DNA from: Catellatospora citrea
GTDB lineage: Bacteria > Actinomycetota > Actinomycetes > Mycobacteriales > Micromonosporaceae
DNA: 64,000 nucleotides
NCBI RefSeq assembly: GCF_003610235.1
Contig: NZ_RAPR01000001.1
Location: forward strand, 868,001-932,000
Direction of reading: 5' to 3'
Both the position numbers and the translations under genes were made by a program. The notes below the pieces were generated by a model. It saw only the letters and a list, made by a program, of their open reading frames with translations. It was not told the origin of the DNA and ran no database searches. Within the stretch, counting starts at the first letter, position 1; every line of letters begins with the position of its first letter. Below, piece after piece: positions 7,654 to 15,847 of the stretch.

Positions 7654-10404
7654 ATGACCACGCCCCCGGCACCCGGCTCGACCGGCGCCTCGGCGCCATC
7701 CGACGGCCCAGGAACACCTCCGGGCGCCAGCGCCCACCCGAACCAGACCGGCCCCGGCGGCGTCCGGGCCGGTCACGGCCGGAGCGGCGGCCACGGCCCG
7801 ACGCCGGTCGGCCCCGCCCCGCTGCGCCCCGTCGCCGGACGCGCCACCGTGCCGTCCGCCTCGGGCCGCGCGAGCGTCGGCACCGCCCCCGGCCGGGTGC
7901 CCGCGGGACGCGCCGGCGTCGGCGTCGGCCGCCCCGTCACGGGCAACGCTCCCCGCACAGCCGTGCTGCCCAACGGACGCGGGACGGACGACCGGCCGGG
8001 CGGTCCCACCGGGGACAAGGGCACCGGCCGCAAGGGCAGGCTCGGCCGGTGGAGGTGGCGCAGCATCGTGCTCGCCGCGACCGCGGTCGTCGTCATGCTC
8101 GCCGGCGGCGGCCTGATCGGGGTCGCCTACCTCTACGACTCGGTGCCCGAGCCCGCGGACTTCAGCCCGAACGAGAACACCTTCGTCTACTCGGCCGACG
8201 GCGTGCAGATCGCCAAGCTCGGCGGCGAGAACCGCGAGATCGTCTCGATGTCCAGGCTGTCCGACGAGGTGAAGGTGGCTCTCATCGCGGGCGAGGACAA
8301 GAACTTCTTCAACCACCACGGCATCGACCTGTGGGGTGTCGCCCGCGCCGCCTGGAACAACATCACCGGCGGCGAGACGCAGGGCGCGTCCACCATCACC
8401 CAGCAGTACGCCCGCAACGCGGCCAAGGACCTCGAGGTCACCTATGCCCGCAAGCTGCGCGAGGCGGTGATGGCGCGGCGGCTCGAGGAGGAGCACTCCA
8501 AGGACGAGATCCTCGGCTTCTACGTCAACACGGTGTGGTTCGGCCGCGGCTCCAGCGGCGTCGGCGCAGCGGCGAAGGCCTACTTCGGCAAGGCCGCCGA
8601 CCAGCTGACGGTCGAGCAGGCGGCGGTGCTCGGCGCGGTGCTCAAGCAGCCCGAACCCAACGAGTACGACGGCACCAAGGGCTTCGACCCGCACCTGAAC
8701 CCCGACGCCGCCCGGATCCGCTGGAACTACGTGCTCGACAACATGGTGGAGATGGGCAAGCTCGACCGGCAGAAGCGCGCGAGCATGGTGTATCCGGACA
8801 AGACGCTGCGCAAGTACTCCGCCAAGTCCGGCGAGACGGGCGTCCAGGGCACCGGCACCGGCTTCGTGATCACGAAGTACGTCGAGCGGGAGATGGCGGC
8901 GTGGGGCATCACGGACTGGCGCAACAAGGGTTACCGGATCACCACGACGATCAACTCCAAGGCTCAGAAGGCGCTGGAGGCGCAGCTCTTCCGCACGTTC
9001 GAGTGGAAGGAGACCTGCCACGGCAAGGGCGACGAGAAGGAGTGCACCAATGACGTCGTCAAGGCGGTCGACCACAAGGTCGACGGCGTGTACACGAAGA
9101 TCAAGGGCTATCCGAAGAACGTGATCGCGGCCGGCGTCGCCATCGACCCGAGGAACGGCCGGGTGCTGGCCTACTACGGCGGCGCCGACGGCACCGGCAT
9201 CGACTACGCCGGAAAGATCAACGAGGGCACGATCTGGGAGGACGGCGGCCACCCGCCCGCGTCCTCGTTCAAGGTCTACACCCTCGCCGCCGCGATCGAC
9301 GCGGGCATCTCGCTCAAGTCCACCTGGGACCCGACCCCCATCGTCGCCACCGGCAAGAAGAAGAACTGCGACAAGTACAAGCTCTGCCCGTACGAGGTGG
9401 AGAACGCCGGCCGCGACGCGGGCAGCCTCAAGTGCAAGCGCAAGTGCACGCTGCAGGACGTCACCCGGCTCTCGCTGAACGTGCCGTTCTTCAAGATCGC
9501 GAAGAAGATCGAGCCGAAGAACGTCGTCGCCATGGCACACGCCGCCGGCATCAACACCATGTGGGCCGTCAGCGACGGCAAGGCACGCGACCTCACCAAA
9601 CCCGAGACCGACACCAGCCGCGCGTCCTTCGACTACCAGGTCGGCTTCGGGCAGTACCCCATCACCGTGCTCGACCACGCCACGGGCATGGCGACCTTCG
9701 CCAACCACGGCATCTACAACAAGCCGCACGTCGTGATCAAGGTCGAGAAGAAGGACGAGCGCACCGGCAAGTACCAGCTCGTGCCGAACACCGGCGAGGT
9801 CAGCAAAGCCGAGCGGCGCATCCGGCAGGAGGTCGCCGACGAGGTCACCGGCATGCTCAAGCAGCTGCCCAAGAGCTACTACCGCGCGCTCGCGGGCGGC
9901 CGCCAGGCCGCCGCGAAGACCGGCACCTGGGAGAGCAAGGTCCAGGACAAGGCCCACTCCAACGTATGGACCGTCGGCTACACGCCGCAGATCGCCGCCG
10001 CCATCTGGGTCGGCAACGTCAAGAACGCCTCGGACCCGATCTACCGGCCCAAGGCGCTCGGCGGCGGCAACATCACCAGCGTCGGCCTGCCTGCCGAGAT
10101 CTGGCAGGGGTTCATGAACCAGGCGCACGCCGACATGAAGCTCCCCCTGGAGCCCCTGGCCAACGGCACCAACGGCAAGCTCGGCGAGGTCGAGGGCGTG
10201 GGCGACGGCGTCGAACCGTCGAAGAAGCCCAAGCCTACCGGCTGCAACCCCATGCCGATCTGCCTGGCGGCCAGCCCAGGCGCGCCCGGCAACGCCGCCG
10301 TGGTGCCGTCGCCCTCCGTCGGCGGACCCGGACCAGGGCATGGACCAGGGCCAGGGCCAGGGCACACGCCACCGGACCCGCAGCCGTCCGCCACCGACGA
10401 CTGA
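7654..10404 (+). CDS. Class A penicillin-binding protein (transglycosylase/transpeptidase)
   Basis: A 916-residue bifunctional peptidoglycan synthase. Order: cytoplasmic proline/glycine-rich region of about 125 residues; one membrane anchor (about 130-150, IVLAATAVVVMLAGG); GT51 transglycosylase domain with catalytic E214 in GEDKNFFNHHG and GASTITQQYARN; then a transpeptidase domain with S537-x-x-K540 (PASSFK), S607-x-N609 (SLN) and K755-T-G (AKTGTW). The end is a Pro/Gly/His tail. It polymerises and cross-links glycan strands outside the membrane. ATG 7654 is preferred over the in-frame upstream start at 7588 because GGAAGGG lies 9 nt before it and the upstream residues are not family-like. 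Length is at the long end because of the tails. Confidence 0.93.
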   Translation: MTTPPAPGSTGASAPSDGPGTPPGASAHPNQTGPGGVRAGHGRSGGHGPTPVGPAPLRPVAGRATVPSASGRASVGTAPGRVPAGRAGVGVGRPVTGNAPRTAVLPNGRGTDDRPGGPTGDKGTGRKGRLGRWRWRSIVLAATAVVVMLAGGGLIGVAYLYDSVPEPADFSPNENTFVYSADGVQIAKLGGENREIVSMSRLSDEVKVALIAGEDKNFFNHHGIDLWGVARAAWNNITGGETQGASTITQQYARNAAKDLEVTYARKLREAVMARRLEEEHSKDEILGFYVNTVWFGRGSSGVGAAAKAYFGKAADQLTVEQAAVLGAVLKQPEPNEYDGTKGFDPHLNPDAARIRWNYVLDNMVEMGKLDRQKRASMVYPDKTLRKYSAKSGETGVQGTGTGFVITKYVEREMAAWGITDWRNKGYRITTTINSKAQKALEAQLFRTFEWKETCHGKGDEKECTNDVVKAVDHKVDGVYTKIKGYPKNVIAAGVAIDPRNGRVLAYYGGADGTGIDYAGKINEGTIWEDGGHPPASSFKVYTLAAAIDAGISLKSTWDPTPIVATGKKKNCDKYKLCPYEVENAGRDAGSLKCKRKCTLQDVTRLSLNVPFFKIAKKIEPKNVVAMAHAAGINTMWAVSDGKARDLTKPETDTSRASFDYQVGFGQYPITVLDHATGMATFANHGIYNKPHVVIKVEKKDERTGKYQLVPNTGEVSKAERRIRQEVADEVTGMLKQLPKSYYRALAGGRQAAAKTGTWESKVQDKAHSNVWTVGYTPQIAAAIWVGNVKNASDPIYRPKALGGGNITSVGLPAEIWQGFMNQAHADMKLPLEPLANGTNGKLGEVEGVGDGVEPSKKPKPTGCNPMPICLAASPGAPGNAAVVPSPSVGGPGPGHGPGPGPGHTPPDPQPSATDD

Positions 10405-10425
10405 GCGGACACGTCTGTCCGGCAA

Positions 10426-10460
10426 GGGGCCGTCGCGCCACACGGCGACGCGACGGCCCC
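10426..10460. terminator. Bidirectional terminator hairpin
   Basis: Perfect 12-bp inverted repeat, GGGGCCGTCGCG (10426-10437) and its complement (10449-10460), with an 11-nt loop, lying exactly between the convergent penicillin-binding protein and aldo/keto reductase genes. No U-tract, as usual in high-G+C actinomycetes. Confidence 0.75.
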
Positions 10461-10471
10461 GCCGGAATCAG

Positions 10472-11443
10472 CTAGTGGCCGACCATCGCCTGCGCGAACG
10501 CCGACAGCCGGGCCCCCGCCGCGGAGCCGAGCCCGCTCAGCGCCGCGAGCTGCTCCGCGGTGAGCACGACGTCGGCGGCCCCGACGTTCTCGGCCAGATG
10601 CGTGCGGCGGGTCGTGCCCGGGATGGCGTGCACGTCGTCGCCCTGCGCCAGCACCCAGGCGATGGCCACCTGGGCCGGGGTGCACCCGGCCGCACCGGCG
10701 ATGTCGCGGATCCGGTCGACCAGCGCCAGGTTGTGATCGAGGTTGCCGGCGGCGAACCGCGGGTGGTTCAGGCGGTTGTCGCTGTCGTCGAGACCCGCCG
10801 TGGACCGGATCGTGCCGGTGAGCAGGCCGCGACCGACCGGCGAATACGCCACGATCCGGATGCCCAGCTCCCGGCACACCGGCAGCACCTCGTCCTCGAT
10901 GTCCCGGCTGAACAGTGAGTACTCGATCTGCAGGGCGCTGATCGGGTGCACCGCGTGCGCCCGCCGGATCGTCTCCGCGCCGACCTCCGACAGGCCCAGA
11001 TGCCGCACCTTGCCCTGCGTGACCAGGTCGGCCATCGCCGCGACGGTGTCCTCGATCGGCACCTCGGGGTTACGCCGGTGCAGGTAGAACAGGTCGACCA
11101 CGTCGACGCCGAGACGGCGCAGCGAGTTCTCGCAGGACTCCCGGGCCCAGGCGGGGCTGGAGTCGACCCGGTGCACGCCGCCGTCGCGGCGGATGGCGAA
11201 CTTGGTGGCCAGGAAGACCCGGTCGCGGTTGCCGGGCAGGAACCGCGCCAGCAGCTCCTCGTTGCGGCCGTCGCCATAGGACGCCGACGTGTCGAAGTGC
11301 ACCACGCCCAGCTCCAGCGCGCGGTGCAGGGTGGCCAGCGACTCGTCCTGGTCGGCCGGGCCGTAGTTGGTGCTCATGCCCATACACCCCAGGCCGAGCG
11401 CCGGGATGGCCGGCCCGGCGGGATCAATCAGTCTGCTCTGCAT
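10472..11443 (-). CDS. Aldo/keto reductase (AKR11/13-like), MerR-linked
   Basis: A 323-residue barrel oxidoreductase with the AKR tetrad D51, Y56 (FDTSASY), K81 (LATKF) and H122 (FYLHRR), and a GLGCMGMS N-terminus typical of the AKR11/AKR13 branch (general stress protein 69/YajO-type). It reduces aldehydes or ketones with NADPH in the cytosol. ATG 11443 is used because residues upstream of it belong to a different frame of the merR gene. Its first 20 bp overlap the end of the MerR gene, so the two are one operon transcribed from the MerR-type promoter near 11840. Confidence 0.92.
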   Translation of the reverse strand: MQSRLIDPAGPAIPALGLGCMGMSTNYGPADQDESLATLHRALELGVVHFDTSASYGDGRNEELLARFLPGNRDRVFLATKFAIRRDGGVHRVDSSPAWARESCENSLRRLGVDVVDLFYLHRRNPEVPIEDTVAAMADLVTQGKVRHLGLSEVGAETIRRAHAVHPISALQIEYSLFSRDIEDEVLPVCRELGIRIVAYSPVGRGLLTGTIRSTAGLDDSDNRLNHPRFAAGNLDHNLALVDRIRDIAGAAGCTPAQVAIAWVLAQGDDVHAIPGTTRRTHLAENVGAADVVLTAEQLAALSGLGSAAGARLSAFAQAMVGH

Positions 11444-11804
11444 CCAGGAACCCCCGATATCTGGTGATCTTCCGGTCGATGACCGCCAGGTCGCGCTCCA
11501 GCTCGCTGATCTGGCGCAGCACCGTCGTACGGTGCTGTTCCAGCAGCTCCAGCCGCTCCCTGCGGTTGTGCGTGCCAGCGCGCACCAGCTCGATGTAGCG
11601 GAGCATCTCCCGCACCGGCATGCCGGTGGCACGCATCTTGGTCAGCAGGTCGAGCCGCTCGACGTCGCGCAGCCGGTAGCGACGCCGCCCCGCGTGGTCA
11701 CGCGGGATCGGGTCCAGCAGCCCGACCTGCTCGTACCAGCGCAGGGTGTACGCCGTCAGCCCCGTCTTGGCCGCTACCTCGCCTACCGACAGCCCTTCCT
11801 CCAT
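11424..11804 (-). CDS. MerR-family transcriptional regulator
   Basis: A 126-residue regulator with the MerR winged helix at its start (LSVGEVAAKTGLTAYTLRWYEQVGLL, then GRRRYRLRDVERLDLL) and a coiled-coil dimerisation helix after residue 80. It lacks a long effector domain or a metal-binding Cys cluster, like the short MerR regulators found beside aldo/keto reductases. It should bind the palindromic spacer of its own promoter and switch on itself and the overlapping reductase gene. The inducer cannot be read from the sequence. Confidence 0.9.
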   Translation of the reverse strand: MEEGLSVGEVAAKTGLTAYTLRWYEQVGLLDPIPRDHAGRRRYRLRDVERLDLLTKMRATGMPVREMLRYIELVRAGTHNRRERLELLEQHRTTVLRQISELERDLAVIDRKITRYRGFLDAEQTD

Positions 11805-11819
11805 GCCGCCCAGCCTCCC

Positions 11820-11842
11820 AGTTGGAGCGCACTCGAAGTCAA
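11820..11842 (-). promoter_or_regulatory. MerR-type promoter with long palindromic spacer
   Basis: On the minus strand TTGACT (-35, 11842-11837) is followed after 19 bp by GAGGCT (weak -10). The spacer is an imperfect palindrome (ACTTCGAGTGCGCTCCAACT, 7 of 10 positions paired). A 19-bp spacer with a dyad is the classic arrangement that MerR activators untwist. The ATG of merR follows within about 15 bp, so the message has little or no leader. Confidence 0.6.
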
Positions 11843-12021
11843 GCCGCCGCCGCGACAGGTATCAGGCGCCGCCAGGGGTTCGATGACGGCGTGTTCGTCG
11901 CACCGCTCGTACTCACGTTGTCGGTCCCGGCCACCAACAGGTCGTCGACGCACGCCGGCTCGTCAAACCGCGTGTCGCCGATGCGGGCGATGATGACAAA
12001 ACCGGAGTAGCCCACGATCAT
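11839..12021 (-). CDS. Small ORF coupled to the DUF4304 gene, possible gene remnant
   Basis: A 60-codon frame whose ATG overlaps the DUF4304 stop as ATGA, so it would be translationally coupled. The start MIVGYSGFVIIARIGD looks like a genuine N-terminus (a YSGFV-type opening seen in actinobacterial proteins of unknown function), but the frame loses character after about residue 40 and stops inside the merR promoter. It may be the 5' remnant of a longer gene. Function unknown. Confidence 0.35.
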   Translation of the reverse strand: MIVGYSGFVIIARIGDTRFDEPACVDDLLVAGTDNVSTSGATNTPSSNPWRRLIPVAAAA

Positions 12022-12695
12022 TCCTGCCGTTCGGCGAGGCGCTGGTTGGCGATTGCCAGGGCGCCGGCGGCCGGCGAGTCGGGGCCGCTGTCGTGCCAGC
12101 CCGCAGTCTCGGCCGCGACCGCGTCCACGTCGCCGCGTTCAGCGTGTGCATAGGCGCGGATGATGCCGTCGTTCCACGTTCCGTCCGGCCAGCGGCCGGC
12201 CTTCCATCGCCCGGAGGCGAGTTGCTCGGCGCGGGCCCGGGCGGATCGTTGGCGGTCCTCCTCGACCGCGGCGAGCATCGCGTCGAAGTCACCCAGCCAG
12301 CTCTTCATTCGGGGCATGTTCTGCGCCAGCCAGGCCCGCACGATGGTGGCGGCGCGTTCTACGTCGGCTTCCATGGACAACGAGAACTTGTGGTCGGGCA
12401 GCGCCGCGGTGTCGCCGGTCGCCATCAGACGATGGCGCCAGACGCCGTGGTGCGGCATGGCATCACGGCGCGGATCGTCCTCTCCGAAGTAGTACCGGAG
12501 GTGCGGGGCGAGCAGCACCCCGACGTTGATGAAGAACTCGACCTCTCCCCACAGCGCGGTGGTGCGCTGGATGTCGAGGACGATGCCGTTGCCCTCGGGG
12601 TCGAAGTACCGGAAGACCGGCCCACGGCGGGCAAAGCCGACGGCTGCCAGGTCGGCTTCGATGAGTTCGACGAACCGTCGTAGCAAGGCGTTCAC
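12018..12695 (-). CDS. DUF4304-type protein of unknown function
   Basis: About 225 residues. The N-terminal part (LLRRFVELIEADLAAVGFARRGPVFRYF followed by IVLDIQRT) resembles DUF4304, a small cytosolic domain often found near SMI1-like and immunity proteins. I used GTG 12695 because the domain starts right there; an in-frame GTG at 12758 would add 21 residues without family character. Neither has a strong ribosome-binding site. An SMI1/KNR4-like gene follows divergently at 12954, which fits the usual genomic company of this domain. Function is not established. Confidence 0.65.
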   Translation of the reverse strand: MNALLRRFVELIEADLAAVGFARRGPVFRYFDPEGNGIVLDIQRTTALWGEVEFFINVGVLLAPHLRYYFGEDDPRRDAMPHHGVWRHRLMATGDTAALPDHKFSLSMEADVERAATIVRAWLAQNMPRMKSWLGDFDAMLAAVEEDRQRSARARAEQLASGRWKAGRWPDGTWNDGIIRAYAHAERGDVDAVAAETAGWHDSGPDSPAAGALAIANQRLAERQE

Positions 12696-12953
12696 GAGGC
12701 GGCACGGTACCGTCCCAGGACAGGCCTCACATCCGGGCACTCCGTTGGTGATCTCCACCTGCCGGCTACGCCGTGCCGTCGGATACGCCCGCGGCGATCA
12801 CGCATGGTCACCAGCCAAGGCTGCAGATCCAGGAACAGCGACCAGATGACTACCGGAGCCTGCCAGTAGTCGGTTCGCCAGAGGCGCCTGGCCGTGGAGA
12901 TCCGAGCAGCCCGAGCGGGCTGTGCCGGAGCCGGGTGTCAGTAGGGTGGCGGC

Positions 12954-13685
12954 ATGTTGGATGGCTTCGACGCGCTTCACGCGCTGTGCGGCGAGGAAGG
13001 AGACCGCAGCCGCGGGTGGAGGTTCGTCTGCGCCCTGGCTGCGGCATGCGGCCGTCCGGTGGTCGAGGGCGACGGAGTCCACGCCGACCGGTTGCAGGCG
13101 GCTGAGCGGCGGCTCGGCATCGAACTCCCGGCCGCACTACGTGAGGCTTACCGACTGTTCGGGCGGCGGAGGGACCTGACCTCCGCGCAGGACCGCCTCT
13201 TGTCGCCCGACCAGTTGCGGTGCGATGCCGACAACGTTCTGGTGTTCCGCGTCGAGGCCCAGCACTGCGCGTCGTGGGGCGTGCCGGCCGAGGCGGTCGA
13301 CCGCGACGACCCACCGGTCCTGGTGAACACCGGCGACCGCTGGGTGCCGTACACCGACCGGCTGTCGATCGCACTGGTCGAGATGGTGCTGTCGGAGGCG
13401 ATGTTCTCCGGTGATGAAGGGTGCGTCGACAACCGGGACCTCGACGACGCCGCCAGCGAGGCGATCCTCGCCATGTTCGAGCGCCTGCCGCTGCCGGATT
13501 TCCCGTTCTGGGCCGGGATGGACGGGCCGCCTGTGCGCTGGTTTGCCGGGCCGGACGTACTGCTGCGCGACGACGGCGGAACGTGGCTGTGGATCCACGG
13601 CCGCACCCCGGCAGCGGTACAAGCCGTGCGGAACAGGCTCCCGGGCGAATGGCTCATGGTCTCGGCAGACGAGGACCGCGACTAG
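12954..13685 (+). CDS. SMI1/KNR4-family protein
   Basis: A 243-residue soluble protein. Residues about 45-60 carry the SMI1/KNR4 core pattern (AAERRLGIELPAALREAYRLF), the recurrent opening of this superfamily, followed by the aromatic central part (NVLVFRVEAQHCASWGV) and DRLSIALVEMVLSEAMF. Many bacterial members are immunity proteins against contact-dependent or polymorphic toxins; others are orphan housekeeping proteins. No toxin gene is visible beside it, only the DUF4304 gene, so an immunity role is just a possibility. ATG 12954 has GGGTGG upstream. Confidence 0.75.
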   Translation: MLDGFDALHALCGEEGDRSRGWRFVCALAAACGRPVVEGDGVHADRLQAAERRLGIELPAALREAYRLFGRRRDLTSAQDRLLSPDQLRCDADNVLVFRVEAQHCASWGVPAEAVDRDDPPVLVNTGDRWVPYTDRLSIALVEMVLSEAMFSGDEGCVDNRDLDDAASEAILAMFERLPLPDFPFWAGMDGPPVRWFAGPDVLLRDDGGTWLWIHGRTPAAVQAVRNRLPGEWLMVSADEDRD

Positions 13686-13797
13686 CCCACCGCTCCGGGC
13701 TCACCCGCTCGCACCCTGCCCTCGGCGGCCGGGACATGGCAGTATGGCGGCACCCGTCACCGCACGGGCCCCATTCACGCCGCGACCGGGAGCAGCC

Positions 13798-14544
13798 ATG
13801 GACAACGCCATCGACCACGCTCCCCTGCATCATGACGGCGACAGCGGCATCGGGGTCGTGGTCTGCCACGGTTTCACCGGGTCGCCGCACAGCATGCGGC
13901 CCTGGGCCCGCCACCTGGCCGAGCAGGGCTGGTCGGTCCGGCTGCCGCTGCTGCCCGGCCACGGCACGAGCTGGCGCGACGCCAACCGCACCACCTGGCA
14001 GGACTGGTACACCGAGGTCGAGCGCGCGGTCACCGACCTGCGCAAGCACTGCACCTCGGTGTACGCCGTCGGTCTGTCGATGGGCGGCACCCTCGCGCTG
14101 CGGCTCGCCCAGCAGCACCCCGATCTGGCCGGGGTGGTCCTGGTCAACCCGGCCGTCACGATGCTGCGCTGGGACGCGAAGCTGCTGCCCGTGCTCGGCA
14201 TGGTCCTGCCGTCGGTGCCCGCGATCGGCAACGACATCGCCAAGCCCGGCGTCGACGAGGGTGCCTACCCGCGCACGCCGGTGCGGGCCGCGGCGTCGCT
14301 GCGCCGCTTCCAGGCGGTCGTCCGGGCCGACCTGCCCAAGGTCGCCCAGCCGGTGCTGCTGTACCACTCCGCCAACGACCACGTCGTGGAGCCGGTCAAC
14401 AGCGAGATCGTGCTGAAGAACATCACGTCGGCCGACGTGCAGGAGGTCGTGCTGCAGGACAGCTACCACGTGGCGACGCTGGACCACGACGCGCCGCGGA
14501 TCTTCGACGGCAGCGTGGACTTCATCCGGCGCCTGAGCAGCTGA
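13798..14544 (+). CDS. Alpha/beta hydrolase, carboxylesterase/monoacylglycerol lipase type
   Basis: A 248-residue hydrolase resembling Est30-type carboxylesterases. Visible: oxyanion loop CHGFTGSPHSM, nucleophile elbow GLSMGG with S94, acidic residue in HSANDHVV, and catalytic histidine in SYHVATLDHD. The cap insert is short (PVLGMVLPSVPAIGNDI). It would cleave short to medium chain esters in the cytoplasm. ATG 13798 has GGGAGC 4 nt upstream; the longer open frame before it overlaps the SMI1 gene and is not used. Confidence 0.9.
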   Translation: MDNAIDHAPLHHDGDSGIGVVVCHGFTGSPHSMRPWARHLAEQGWSVRLPLLPGHGTSWRDANRTTWQDWYTEVERAVTDLRKHCTSVYAVGLSMGGTLALRLAQQHPDLAGVVLVNPAVTMLRWDAKLLPVLGMVLPSVPAIGNDIAKPGVDEGAYPRTPVRAAASLRRFQAVVRADLPKVAQPVLLYHSANDHVVEPVNSEIVLKNITSADVQEVVLQDSYHVATLDHDAPRIFDGSVDFIRRLSS

Positions 14545-14568
14545 CGACCTCCTGCACTCGCGCCGGTA

Positions 14569-15843
14569 TCAGCGGGCGGTGCCGGCGCGGCGTTTGGCGA
14601 AGACGTCGAACGCGACGGCGGCCAGCAGCACCAGGCCCTTGAAGAGCATCACCCGCTCGCTCGGCGCGCTCATCAGGGACATGCCGTTGTTGATGACGCC
14701 CATGATGAGCCCGCCGGTGATCGCGCCGACCACCCGGCCGACACCGCCCTGCACGGCCGCGCCGCCGATGAACGCGGCGGCGATGGCGTCGAGTTCGAAG
14801 CTGTTTCCGGCGGTCGGCCCCGCCTGGTTGAGCCGCCCGGCGAAGACGATGCCCGCGATCGACGCGAGCACGCCCATGTTGACGAACAGCCAGAACGTGA
14901 CCGACTTGACCTTGATGCCGGACAGGGTGGCCGCGTTGAGGTTGCCGCCGATGGCGTAGATGTGGCGGCCGAACACGACCCGGTCGGTGAGCAGGGAGTA
15001 CGCCAGGACCAGCGCGGCCAGCAGCACCAGCACCCACGGCAGGTTCTTGAACCGGGCGAGCTGCACGATGACGGTCATCACGACGATGGCGGCGACGGCG
15101 AGCTTGGTGACGAACAGCGCGGTCGGTTCGACGCTCTGGCCGTAGCGCACGCGGCCGGCACGGGCGCGCCACTGCGTGATCACGATGCCGGCGACGAACG
15201 CGACGCCGAGCAGCAGGGTGAACAGGTCGGCGCCGTCGAGCGGCCCGAGGCCGATGTTGCCCAGGTAGGTCGGCATGAAGCCGTTGGCGATGGTGCGGAC
15301 CTCGTCGGGGAACGGGCCGATGCCCTGGTTGCCCAGCACGGCGAGGGTCAGCGCCCGGAACACCAGCATGCCGGCCAGGGTCACGATGAACGCGGGGATG
15401 CCGAAGTACGCGACCCAGTAGCCCTGCCAGGCGCCGATCAGGCCGCCGCAGATCAGGGTGATCAGGATGGCCAGCGGCCAGGGCACGTCATTGTTGACCA
15501 TGAGTACGGCGGAGATCGCGCCGGTGACGGCGACGACCGAACCGGCGGACAGGTCGATGTGCCCGGCGATGATGATCAGGATCATGCCGATGGCGAGGAT
15601 CAGGATGTAGGAGTTCTGCACCACGAGGTTGGAGATGTTCTGCGGCGCGAGCAGGTCTCCGTCGGTGAGGAACGCGAACAGCGCGATGATCAGCGCGAAA
15701 GCGATGTAGATGCCGTTCTGGCGCAGGTTGGCCGAGAAGAGCCGACCGCCGAATCGGTCCGGTGCCTGGGACGCCGCGAGGTCGCTCGCGGTCGCCGCCG
15801 GCACTGCGGTGGCCGGGCCGGTCGTGGGGCCGACACTGGTCAT
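14569..15843 (-). CDS. mmsB: Monosaccharide ABC transporter permease MmsB
   Basis: A 424-residue membrane protein with about ten hydrophobic helices and the sugar-permease motifs IDLSAGSVVAVTGAISAVL, AYFGIPAFIVTLAGM and GGAAVQGGVGRVVGAITGG. Length and motifs match the long ChvE-partner permeases (GguB/MmsB) rather than the 320-residue RbsC type. A cytoplasmic Thr/Ala-rich leader of about 35 residues precedes the first helix. It starts 4 bp after the ATPase stop and is the last gene of the operon chvE-mmsA-mmsB. Confidence 0.9.
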   Translation of the reverse strand: MTSVGPTTGPATAVPAATASDLAASQAPDRFGGRLFSANLRQNGIYIAFALIIALFAFLTDGDLLAPQNISNLVVQNSYILILAIGMILIIIAGHIDLSAGSVVAVTGAISAVLMVNNDVPWPLAILITLICGGLIGAWQGYWVAYFGIPAFIVTLAGMLVFRALTLAVLGNQGIGPFPDEVRTIANGFMPTYLGNIGLGPLDGADLFTLLLGVAFVAGIVITQWRARAGRVRYGQSVEPTALFVTKLAVAAIVVMTVIVQLARFKNLPWVLVLLAALVLAYSLLTDRVVFGRHIYAIGGNLNAATLSGIKVKSVTFWLFVNMGVLASIAGIVFAGRLNQAGPTAGNSFELDAIAAAFIGGAAVQGGVGRVVGAITGGLIMGVINNGMSLMSAPSERVMLFKGLVLLAAVAFDVFAKRRAGTAR

Positions 15844-15847
15844 GGGG

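Noticed and set aside
7567..10443. 958-codon open frame antisense to the penicillin-binding protein gene
   Set aside because: Codon-bias shadow in GC-rich DNA: composition is Arg/Val/Asp/Gly-rich without motifs, while the plus strand has all PBP catalytic motifs.
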